A stretch of DNA of 10,926 nt from an uncultured Ruminococcus sp. (GTDB lineage Bacteria; Bacillota; Clostridia; Oscillospirales; Ruminococcaceae), in contig UQQA01000084.1 in the NCBI GenBank assembly GCA_900543105.1, positions 1-10,926 on the forward strand. Direction: 5' to 3'. Under the pieces are notes generated by a model. That model did no database searches. It was given only the letters and a program-made list of their open reading frames with translations, and was not told the origin of the DNA. This document shows, piece by piece, positions 4,992-10,174 of this stretch (position 1 is the first letter of the stretch; each line of letters starts with the position of its first letter). The translations under genes were made by a program, and so were the position numbers.

Positions 4992-6665
4992 TTATGCTGT
5001 TTTGGTGTTTTTACTTTTCGGGTGCTTTTTACCGTTGGGCAAGGCAACCCATTTGAGCCACTTATCTACAAATTTTTGAGCCTTTGGTGTGGGATCACAA
5101 TTGCCCTTGCCTCTGATCTGTATTAATCTATCGCCGTGCATCTCAATTGTATATAATGCTGTATCTCTGCTACGGATATCACGCATAAAAAGGATTGCAA
5201 GCTTGCCGCTGATGTGTCTGTCAGCATATCCGGCTACGCAATGATGCTGATTTTTGCCCTCCTCAACTATCTCTGCTACCGACTTGGGGACAATTATGCA
5301 GTAACGGCTGTCCTCATACTCATATTGCTCAACATAGCCCTTATATACACTGCTCTGATAGTTTGCTGTTTGCTCGGCAACCTCTTTCTCACGACGTTCC
5401 CGCTCGATCGCATTTAGTGCCTCACTTGTGCGTTTATGCGCTTTGAGCAGATCGTGCGGTCTGCATATCTGATCGTCCGTTACATCATACCCAAACTTAC
5501 AGCACTCACCGATGTAGTCACGATAATCCAGTATCACACATTGTAATGTGCCGCTCAGCAACAATTTGGTCTCTGCACGGGCCTTGCTCTGCTTGACAAG
5601 ATAGTTTATAAGCTTTTGCGGCGTGAGAGCTGTTTTTTTGAGCATATCAAGCACAATGCGGTAATCATATCTCTCGGTGTCGCATATCATTACCGCATCA
5701 GCAAACTTATATCGGCGGCCTTGCCGCTTGCCGATACTCTTTAGTCTGCGCCAGCATTGCAGTGTATCAATATCAACTCTTGTGCCGCTCTGAGCTGTCT
5801 GACGTATAACAGCGGCATCGTTGCCGTCCGTCCGGAAAACTTCGGCGGCATTTTTGCCGTCAAATGATACGACACTTTTATGTGCTTGCCCTCTGTCAAC
5901 TATATCCTCAATCATGCCTACCATACCCGACTTAATGAGCATCTCGACCGCCGGATACCTTACCGCATACATCATATACAGCAGCGGCTTACATCCGTTA
6001 TAGCGCTGTCCTCTCGGTGTGCTGTCGGGAGTGTACTCCCATGGCAGTACATAGCGCAAAAAGCTGTTTTGCAGCACCTCAGGGTTGTATGCCTCAAAAT
6101 AGTCATATCCATAAGAGCGCATAATATATGGCTCATACATACGGTTATCTTGCTCATACGTCCCCCAGTAATATTTAAATTGTCTTGATGCGCCCGGAGT
6201 GTACTCAACAACGAATAGTACCCACCAACAAGAGCCATTGCAATATTTACTCAGCCACTCTATATCGTCTTTGCCGTCCTTGCCGTAATTGCTTGTAAGC
6301 TGTCCGCATACTGCATATACCTTGTTATCAAGCACATAAAAGCAGACAAGATTGTGCTGCTCCCGGAGTTTGCTTCTGCCTATGCCCTCTGCCTTTGCAC
6401 AAAGGCTTGCGCCGCACTCTGTACACGTTACCTCTGCGTTATGCCGTATGCTGTATGCTGCATCAAGGCGAGCGGCATCGTGCGGTGTTACAGCCTCTTT
6501 GTCGAGATCAAGGCGGTATCTTTTAAGGCAGCTTGTGCAAAAGCAATCTATGTAAGTGCCGTGCTTGCGGTAAAAAAGATACTGCTTACAATACTTGCGG
6601 TGCATATCAAGCCGCATATCGTCCGACATATATGGCAGGTCGGGTAATAACTCTTGTATCTCCAT
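4992..6665 (-). CDS. PcfJ-like protein
   Basis: A 557-aa PcfJ-family protein, named after a gene of the conjugative plasmid pCF10 but frequent in Firmicutes phages. The N-terminal quarter has a zinc-ribbon-like pair of CxxC knuckles (Cys43/46 and Cys81/84). The middle is helical. The C-terminus carries the family signature: IIVPKSVAEIVEEGKNQHHCVAGY (457-480), an ILFMR strand, YTIEM and QIRGKGN (516-522). The invariant HHC (474-476) could be catalytic or metal-binding, but its role is not established. The ATG at 6663-6665 has AGGGGG about 7 nt upstream. It follows the PcfK-like gene by 12 nt, the same pairing and order as on plasmids. Molecular function is unknown; a DNA-metabolism role is inferred from its company. 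Confidence 0.82.
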   Translation of the reverse strand: MEIQELLPDLPYMSDDMRLDMHRKYCKQYLFYRKHGTYIDCFCTSCLKRYRLDLDKEAVTPHDAARLDAAYSIRHNAEVTCTECGASLCAKAEGIGRSKLREQHNLVCFYVLDNKVYAVCGQLTSNYGKDGKDDIEWLSKYCNGSCWWVLFVVEYTPGASRQFKYYWGTYEQDNRMYEPYIMRSYGYDYFEAYNPEVLQNSFLRYVLPWEYTPDSTPRGQRYNGCKPLLYMMYAVRYPAVEMLIKSGMVGMIEDIVDRGQAHKSVVSFDGKNAAEVFRTDGNDAAVIRQTAQSGTRVDIDTLQCWRRLKSIGKRQGRRYKFADAVMICDTERYDYRIVLDMLKKTALTPQKLINYLVKQSKARAETKLLLSGTLQCVILDYRDYIGECCKFGYDVTDDQICRPHDLLKAHKRTSEALNAIERERREKEVAEQTANYQSSVYKGYVEQYEYEDSRYCIIVPKSVAEIVEEGKNQHHCVAGYADRHISGKLAILFMRDIRSRDTALYTIEMHGDRLIQIRGKGNCDPTPKAQKFVDKWLKWVALPNGKKHPKSKNTKTA

Positions 6666-6677
6666 AGACTTGCCCCC

Positions 6678-7067
6678 TTAAAACAGATCATCGAGCGACA
6701 TATTGAGCACCGATTTTTTCGGCGGCTCTGCACTCGTTATCATCTCGATCGGCGGCGTATCTGATGCGGCTGCTCCGATGAGGTCTATTGTCATTGTACA
6801 CTTTATGTCCGCACCGGGAAAATAAAAGTTTACAGCTTTTTTGTAAGCGTCAATGTCGGAAATTGCTGACCCCGTGTCTTTTGCGACTGCTGCAAGACAG
6901 TCGGTAAGCGTTTTCTCATTCTGCACCACCGCCTGCGCAAATTCGGGATCCTGCTTGCAGAAATTCACGAGCGTACTATACACGGCGGGCATCATTGCTT
7001 CTTCTTTCTTTCCGCCACTAAATTTCTTTTTCTCTTCGGAAAGCTTTTTTATTGCTTTTTCTATCAT
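6678..7067 (-). CDS. PcfK-like protein
   Basis: A 129-aa protein that fits the PcfK-like family. It has a Lys-rich helical N-terminus, VYSTLVNFCKQDPEFAQAVV with TLTDCLAAVAKD (30-63), then DAYKKAVNFYFPGADI (73-88), and the family's short hydrophobic-acidic tail SLDDLF. It lies immediately before a PcfJ-like gene, as in pCF10-type plasmids, which strengthens the call. The ATG at 7065-7067 has an excellent GGAGG 9 nt upstream, inside the sequence GGAGGTAAAACTATATGA shared with two other genes here. A near-perfect hairpin (7085-7112) lies just upstream of the Shine-Dalgarno and may regulate access to it. Function is unknown; nucleic-acid binding or partnership with PcfJ is inferred. Confidence 0.75.
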   Translation of the reverse strand: MIEKAIKKLSEEKKKFSGGKKEEAMMPAVYSTLVNFCKQDPEFAQAVVQNEKTLTDCLAAVAKDTGSAISDIDAYKKAVNFYFPGADIKCTMTIDLIGAAASDTPPIEMITSAEPPKKSVLNMSLDDLF

Positions 7068-7084
7068 ATAGTTTTACCTCCTTG

Positions 7085-7112
7085 ACAGTACAACAAAATT
7101 ATGTTATACTGT
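7085..7112 (-). promoter_or_regulatory. Hairpin/operator-like dyad before the PcfK-like gene
   Basis: The minus strand reads ACAGTATAACA, six bases, then TGTTGTACTGT: 11-bp arms with one T/C difference that still pairs as G·U in RNA. It ends 4 nt before the GGAGG of the PcfK-like gene. It could act as an mRNA stem controlling translation or as a DNA operator. There is no T-run after it, so it is not a terminator. Confidence 0.5.
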
Positions 7113-7117
7113 AATCG

Positions 7118-7130
7118 TCATATAGTTTTA
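7118..7130 (-). repeat. Fourth copy of the TAAAACTATATGA translation-start motif
   Basis: TAAAACTATATGA on the minus strand also forms the start region of three real genes: 6678-7067, 8486-8785 and 9183-9533. This copy has no GGAGG before it. Its ATG opens only five codons (MTITV, stop at 7104-7106), ending within the hairpin at 7085-7112. It is either a relic of a duplicated gene start or a tiny leader. Confidence 0.5.
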
Positions 7131-7149
7131 TTTTCTTTCGTTTTCTTTT

Positions 7150-7184
7150 AGACCGTCCTTGATGATATGGGCGGTCTTTTCTTT
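7150..7184 (+). terminator. Intrinsic terminator-like hairpin in rightward orientation
   Basis: The plus strand reads AGACCGTCC, ten bases, GGGCGGTCT (7150-7158 and 7169-7177), a 9-bp stem with one G·U pair. It is followed by TTTCTTTTT, a good U-tract. On the minus strand the bases after the stem are A-rich, so it should not stop the leftward operon. No rightward gene is visible nearby. Confidence 0.5.
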
Positions 7185-7187
7185 TTA

Positions 7188-7514
7188 TCATTCGGCATAA
7201 TCCGCTCCTAACGCTATTACAAGCTCTTCCACTCTTTGCCGCGTAAAGCCTATTATTGGCTCTTGCAGCTCACAGCAATAAAAATCTTTATATTTTCTGG
7301 CAATGAGTGTTTTAACACTACATTCCCACGCGATACGCACCGAGGATTCTGTTCCGTCTTTATGATTGAGTTTTGCAACATATCTCTTGTACCAAGCAGA
7401 TAGCACCGTATTGCTGAGGTTGATATCATATCCATACGGATTACCTTCATTAAATACTCGCTTATGTCGGGTATTACGCTCCTCGATTATTTCTTTGTCT
7501 GTTCGATATGCCAT
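7188..7514 (-). CDS. Hypothetical phage protein (108 aa)
   Basis: I do not recognise this protein. It is basic and rich in aromatic residues, with NPYGYDINLSNTVLSAWYKRYVAKLNHKDG in the first half. Two Cys follow at FYCCEL, and the C-terminal GFTRQRVEELVIALGADYAE could be a short helix pair. No signal peptide or membrane segment is present. The ATG at 7512-7514 has AAAGG/TTTAGGA before it, a moderate ribosome binding site. It overlaps the end of the upstream small membrane protein by 41 nt, longer than other overlaps here, but no later in-frame start fits. It precedes the regulatory stretch before the PcfK-like gene. Confidence 0.65.
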   Translation of the reverse strand: MAYRTDKEIIEERNTRHKRVFNEGNPYGYDINLSNTVLSAWYKRYVAKLNHKDGTESSVRIAWECSVKTLIARKYKDFYCCELQEPIIGFTRQRVEELVIALGADYAE

Positions 7515-7662
7515 TCCTAAACCTTTCTATAAAGTTTCCAATCGCCGCTTTTATAGCGGCCTTTTCTTCAAGGGTGAAGGATATGCTGATATTCTGCGCC
7601 GTTTGCAGGATTAGCAACCCGACATATCCGCCTAAAATAATCATCATTGCAAGTATGTACAT
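7474..7662 (-). CDS. Small membrane protein (62 aa)
   Basis: The N-terminus MYILAMMIILGGYVGLLIL is a single transmembrane segment. It is followed by a soluble helix (FTLEEKAAIKAAIGNFIERF) and a basic tail. The ATG (7660-7662) has GGAGG 9 nt upstream and overlaps the stop of the preceding coiled-coil gene by one base (TAATG), which argues strongly for a real, coupled gene. The 3' end overlaps the next gene by 41 nt. The role is unknown. Single-span proteins of this size in phage early regions may act at the host membrane (for example superinfection exclusion), but nothing here shows it. Confidence 0.65.
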   Translation of the reverse strand: MYILAMMIILGGYVGLLILQTAQNISISFTLEEKAAIKAAIGNFIERFRNGISNRQRNNRGA

Positions 7663-8330
7663 TACTTTTTTCCTCCTTTTAGCTTTGGTATATTCTCTTT
7701 AGAATACTGGAGTATTTTTTCAACATCATAAGAATGTACTCCACCGCCGCTCTCTGTAGAAGACTTTGTGAGCTTGGCTTTATCTTCACGCATAAATTTG
7801 CGGACGGTAAGGTTATAGTCTTTATACGTTTTACCATTCTGCTGGCAATACTCGTCGACCTTTTGAATATACTCGTCAGTTGTTTTTACACCAAACTCTT
7901 TAACAAGATTTGCATATTGTGTCCCCGTCAACAAAACGTGTTTATACTCTCCGTATTTGGCTCTTGGCTCGCTCTGCTTGCTGTCCGCTTTTTTGGACAC
8001 TTGCTTTTTGGGCTTCGATGGAGCTGTTTCCGCCGTAAGCTTGTCCAGCCTATCAGCCGATGCCTCATTACGGTCCGTTGACTTTTCAAGCCGATTGATG
8101 AGTGTACTCAGACTACCGAGCTCGGCAAGTTGTATGCGCTTGTCCTCCAGCTCGGCGGTAAGATCGGATATCTCATTATTGAGCCGCTCAACCTGCTCCG
8201 AATATTGCTGTATCGTTTGCGCCTGCTCCGCATATTTTGCAGCAAGCCTGCAAGCATCTCGTAGCAGTTCCGCCGCCCTTTGCGGTGTGTCGCACTCTTT
8301 ACACGCTTTGATGAATTCAGCTGTCGTCAT
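7662..8330 (-). CDS. Coiled-coil protein with phage replisome-type C-terminal domain
   Basis: A 222-aa protein in three parts. Residues 1-95 are helical and coiled-coil (IQQYSEQVERLNNEISDLTAELEDK). Residues 100-124 are a Lys/Pro/Ser-rich linker. Residues 125-188 contain KYGEYKHVLLTGTQYANLVKEFG then YIQKVDEYCQQNGKTYKDYNLTVRKFM. That C-terminal block recurs at the ends of many Firmicutes phage replication proteins, attached to different N-terminal domains such as DnaD or HTH. Here it is joined to a coiled coil, an uncommon pairing. The ATG at 8328-8330 has only a weak ribosome binding site and overlaps the preceding gene by 14 nt, so translation is probably coupled. A scaffold or loader role at the replication fork is inferred. 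Confidence 0.75.
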   Translation of the reverse strand: MTTAEFIKACKECDTPQRAAELLRDACRLAAKYAEQAQTIQQYSEQVERLNNEISDLTAELEDKRIQLAELGSLSTLINRLEKSTDRNEASADRLDKLTAETAPSKPKKQVSKKADSKQSEPRAKYGEYKHVLLTGTQYANLVKEFGVKTTDEYIQKVDEYCQQNGKTYKDYNLTVRKFMREDKAKLTKSSTESGGGVHSYDVEKILQYSKENIPKLKGGKK

Positions 8331-8493
8331 GGCTTTTCTGTACCAAGATTTTGAATCTCTGCTTAAGGCTCAACTCCCATTCTGAGAGCACTTCACAGAA
8401 GTTCGGAAACTCATCTGCGAATGTAGCTTTACAGAGCTTTATAGCGGCAAGAAGCTTCTGTATAGCTTCCTTCTTTGTCGGCTTCTCAAACAT
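8317..8493 (-). CDS. Hypothetical protein (58 aa)
   Basis: An unrecognised small protein beginning MFEKPTKKEAIQKLLAAIKLCKATFADEFPNFCEVL, probably all helical, with no membrane segment. I chose the ATG at 8491-8493, which overlaps the upstream stop and has GGTGG 5 nt before it. A GTG at 8500-8502 would add three residues but has poor spacing. It overlaps the next gene by 14 nt. The tight coupling on both sides supports that it is translated; function is unknown. Confidence 0.62.
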   Translation of the reverse strand: MFEKPTKKEAIQKLLAAIKLCKATFADEFPNFCEVLSEWELSLKQRFKILVQKSHDDS

Positions 8494-8785
8494 TGATACC
8501 ACCGACCTTTTTGGATGATTCGTATCTCACACCCGCAATATCTATATGATCTGCGATAGCCTTAGCTGCTTCAACAGTCTTGACATCGAAGCCATTCTGA
8601 TAAAGCGTATTGAGCTTCATAATAGCGGCAACGAGGCATGGTGCCTCGATTGAGGATATTTTTTCAAGATGTATGCGGTTGATGTGCTCGGCCGTGCGCT
8701 TCGCCATAAGCAAAGCGCATTTTTTATCATCGCCGGCGGCTGATGCACTGATGATTTCCTTTAAAAAAATTTTTTCGTCTGTCAT
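8486..8785 (-). CDS. Hypothetical protein (99 aa)
   Basis: I do not recognise this protein. It is predicted to be helical, with a core of CALLMAKRTAEHINRIHLEKI and APCLVAAIMKLNTLYQNGFDVKTVEAAKAIADHI, and no obvious motif or membrane segment. The ATG at 8783-8785 has AAAGGAG upstream and uses the GTAAAACTATATGA start sequence shared with the PcfK-like gene and the gene at 9183-9533. It ends inside the start of the next small gene. Confidence 0.68.
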   Translation of the reverse strand: MTDEKIFLKEIISASAAGDDKKCALLMAKRTAEHINRIHLEKISSIEAPCLVAAIMKLNTLYQNGFDVKTVEAAKAIADHIDIAGVRYESSKKVGGINV

Positions 8786-8842
8786 ATAGTTTTACTCCTT
8801 TGGTTTATGTACTTTCCGCTGCCTTACGGCGGCAATAAACTC

Positions 8843-9169
8843 TTATGATTTGGTTCGCTGTCTTGTGCTCTTTTCCTGCACGAACTCCATAAACTCTCTG
8901 AAAAGCTCATACATTTGTGTTTCCGTATATGCCTGCTCGGTTTCACCTTCCATTGCGTGAACAAACGCCGCTTTGGGAATCTTTGTGCGGTTTCCAACTC
9001 TGAATGTCGGGAATCCAAGTTCCTGCGGACGGTCACGAGCCGTAAGGCTGATATAATACGGAGTACAGCCAAGAACTGCCGCAACCTCTCTCGGAACGAG
9101 GTAATCACGGTCAATTGCCTTGATATCGTCAAGGGTCATTGTACCTTTACCGAATGTTTTTACAGCCAT
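8843..9169 (-). CDS. HTH protein, excisionase/MerR-like fold
   Basis: A 108-aa DNA-binding protein. Residues 23-73 read YLVPREVAAVLGCTPYYISLTARDRPQELGFPTFRVGNRTKIPKAAF, which fits the winged-helix HTH of excisionase-type proteins: helix-turn-helix then a β-hairpin wing with FPTFRVGNR. The C-terminal helix YELFREFMEFVQEK may mediate dimers. The ATG at 9167-9169 has GAGAGG 9 nt upstream. Such proteins in this early position act in excision or as transcription regulators. Without an integrase in the window I cannot decide between them. It lies 13 nt after the upstream gene and 57 nt before the next. Confidence 0.75.
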   Translation of the reverse strand: MAVKTFGKGTMTLDDIKAIDRDYLVPREVAAVLGCTPYYISLTARDRPQELGFPTFRVGNRTKIPKAAFVHAMEGETEQAYTETQMYELFREFMEFVQEKSTRQRTKS

Positions 9170-9182
9170 AAATATACACCTC

Positions 9183-9533
9183 TCATTCCAATGGTTTAAT
9201 CTGCGTTACGGTGAAAATCTCCGATACATTTTGCGTTACCGTAACGCCGATTGTATCAATGCCGAGCGCACCACATATCCAAGCTTTAAAGTTTGCCTTC
9301 GCATTATCTCTTGCGCACCTTATTTCGAGATAGTCATCACCCTTTGCGTCAAAAGCATCAGGATTCTCAATCGGGTCAATTTCGATATCATCGTTGTACT
9401 TGTTAAGTGCCTCTCCGCTGAGTGCAACAGTATATGCCGTACAGATATATTTTTCTTTACCATGGCTTGTGTTTTCCTCATCAACGTAAGAGCCTTTTGC
9501 AATCAACTGCAAAATTGGTGTGTTTGGTGTCAT
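9183..9533 (-). CDS. Hypothetical phage protein (116 aa)
   Basis: An unrecognised acidic protein (many Asp/Glu in DDIEIDPIENPDAFDAKGDDYLEI). It seems largely β-stranded, with GVTVTQNVSEIFTVTQIKPLE at the C-terminus and a short segment ARDNAKANFKAWICGALG in between. No membrane segment or known catalytic motif is visible. The ATG at 9531-9533 has a strong GGAGG and uses the shared TAAAACTATATGA start. It sits between a HTH protein and a small membrane protein in the early operon, where single-stranded DNA-binding or recombination accessory proteins often occur; no evidence here confirms either. Confidence 0.68.
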   Translation of the reverse strand: MTPNTPILQLIAKGSYVDEENTSHGKEKYICTAYTVALSGEALNKYNDDIEIDPIENPDAFDAKGDDYLEIRCARDNAKANFKAWICGALGIDTIGVTVTQNVSEIFTVTQIKPLE

Positions 9534-9548
9534 ATAGTTTTATCCTCC

Positions 9549-9728
9549 TTATTTTCTCTTTATCTTAAACCAGTGATAAAGTGTTTCTTTTATCGCTTCG
9601 TCTTTCTGTTCGTCGGGTATTTCAATATTATTTTTTACTATGAAATATATCAGACTTTCCGCTGTCAGCTTCCATGAAAACCATTTAAGAAGCAAAAATA
9701 CTACGGCAACTATGAAAATAACATACAA
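9549..9728 (-). CDS. Small membrane protein, TTG start (59 aa)
   Basis: A short gene starting at TTG (9726-9728), 8 nt after GGAGG. The product starts MYVIFIVAVVFLLLKWFSW, a clear membrane anchor. It continues with ESLIYFIVKNN, then IPDEQKDEAIKETLYHWFK, an amphipathic cytoplasmic helix, and ends IKRK before TAA at 9549-9551. The ribosome binding site, intact frame and fit between neighbours support it, and the non-ATG start makes it easy to overlook. The function is unknown. Small proteins with a similar acidic helix near the C-terminus occur in early regions of other Firmicutes prophages. Confidence 0.62.
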   Translation of the reverse strand: MYVIFIVAVVFLLLKWFSWKLTAESLIYFIVKNNIEIPDEQKDEAIKETLYHWFKIKRK

Positions 9729-9747
9729 TCTTATCGCCTCCGATCTA

Positions 9748-9963
9748 TTATGATATTCTCCGAGCCTCGTGTTCCCATTCGGTCACGATCTCGTTTGCGG
9801 CGGAAAGAACTTTATCCGCTTTGGGGGTCTGCATAAATCCTTTGAGGATTTTGGAAAGCTCCGCAGGGTCAACTTTAAGATCGTACTTGCTTTTAAGAAT
9901 TGGAATAAGCGATGCCTGACTGCGGTTCATTTCCGTAAGTCTAACTTTTATTCTGAATGGCAT
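9748..9963 (-). CDS. Cro-like phage DNA-binding protein
   Basis: A 71-aa protein, first gene of the leftward operon. It starts MPFRIKVRLTEMNRSQASLIPILKSKYDLKVDPAELSKILKG, laid out as helix-turn-helix: NRSQASLIPIL would be the first two helices and DPAELSKILKG the recognition helix. QTPKADKVLSAANEIVTEW follows as the last helix. This fits the small antirepressor or Cro-type proteins seen as first leftward gene in clostridial prophages. I chose ATG 9961-9963, 8 nt after AAAGGAG; an upstream GTG at 9979-9981 overlaps the Shine-Dalgarno. It is transcribed from the promoter at 10075-10103 and most likely represses the facing promoter, which is inference from position. Confidence 0.72.
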   Translation of the reverse strand: MPFRIKVRLTEMNRSQASLIPILKSKYDLKVDPAELSKILKGFMQTPKADKVLSAANEIVTEWEHEARRIS

Positions 9964-9994
9964 TATTTTCACTCCTTTCACGTTTCAAAAATTA

Positions 9995-10023
9995 TTGACA
10001 AATACTCCCTTGTCTGCTATAAT
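9995..10023 (+). promoter_or_regulatory. Rightward promoter, perfect σA consensus
   Basis: TTGACA (9995-10000), 17 bases, TATAAT (10018-10023). Transcription would start near 10030 and run to the HTH-cyclase gene at 10175, leaving a leader of about 145 nt. The spacer holds a dyad GACAA-8 nt-TTGTC (9997-10014), a possible operator. Confidence 0.85.
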
Positions 10024-10051
10024 GTAGTTGGGCTTTTATGCCTCTTTTTGT

Positions 10052-10064
10052 CAACAATTTGTTG
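10052..10064. promoter_or_regulatory. Operator-like palindrome CAACAA-T-TTGTTG
   Basis: A perfect 13-bp palindrome between the two facing promoters, at about the first transcribed bases of the leftward promoter and inside the rightward leader. It is a natural site for the Cro-like protein or the HTH-cyclase protein. Binding is inferred. Confidence 0.5.
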
Positions 10065-10074
10065 CTGTAATTAT

Positions 10075-10103
10075 ATTATAGTTTAGTATTCTGAATTTGT
10101 CAA
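10075..10103 (-). promoter_or_regulatory. Leftward promoter, perfect σA consensus
   Basis: On the minus strand: TTGACA (10098-10103), 17 bases, TATAAT (10075-10080). Transcription would start near 10068 and run leftward through the whole early operon, with a leader of about 105 nt before the Cro-like ATG. It faces the rightward promoter, so the two transcripts overlap. Confidence 0.85.
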
Positions 10104-10121
10104 GCATCTGGTTAAAAAATG

Positions 10122-10150
10122 ATTTAGAAAACTAAATTATTGTGAATAAT
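10122..10150. repeat. Two adjacent palindromes in the HTH-cyclase leader
   Basis: ATTTAG-AAAA-CTAAAT (10122-10137) and ATTATT-GTG-AATAAT (10136-10150) are perfect dyads lying between the leftward promoter and the HTH-cyclase start. They may be further operators or RNA stems in the leader. The region is AT-rich, so chance palindromes are more likely here than elsewhere. Confidence 0.4.
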
Positions 10151-10174
10151 GCTTAAAAATGATGGGGGTATTTT

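Noticed and set aside
8805..8840. GC-rich hairpin between the genes at 8486-8785 and 8843-9169
   Set aside because: The best pairing is about 4 bp with a bulge and no T-tract.
9120..9677. Plus-strand open frame of 185 codons with hydrophobic stretches
   Set aside because: It lies opposite three minus-strand genes with good ribosome binding sites; its hydrophobic character comes from the antisense of charged codons.
10038..10070. Ten-codon ORF (MPLFVNNLLL) in the rightward leader
   Set aside because: No Shine-Dalgarno, and it overlaps the operator palindrome; a chance ORF is more likely than a leader peptide.
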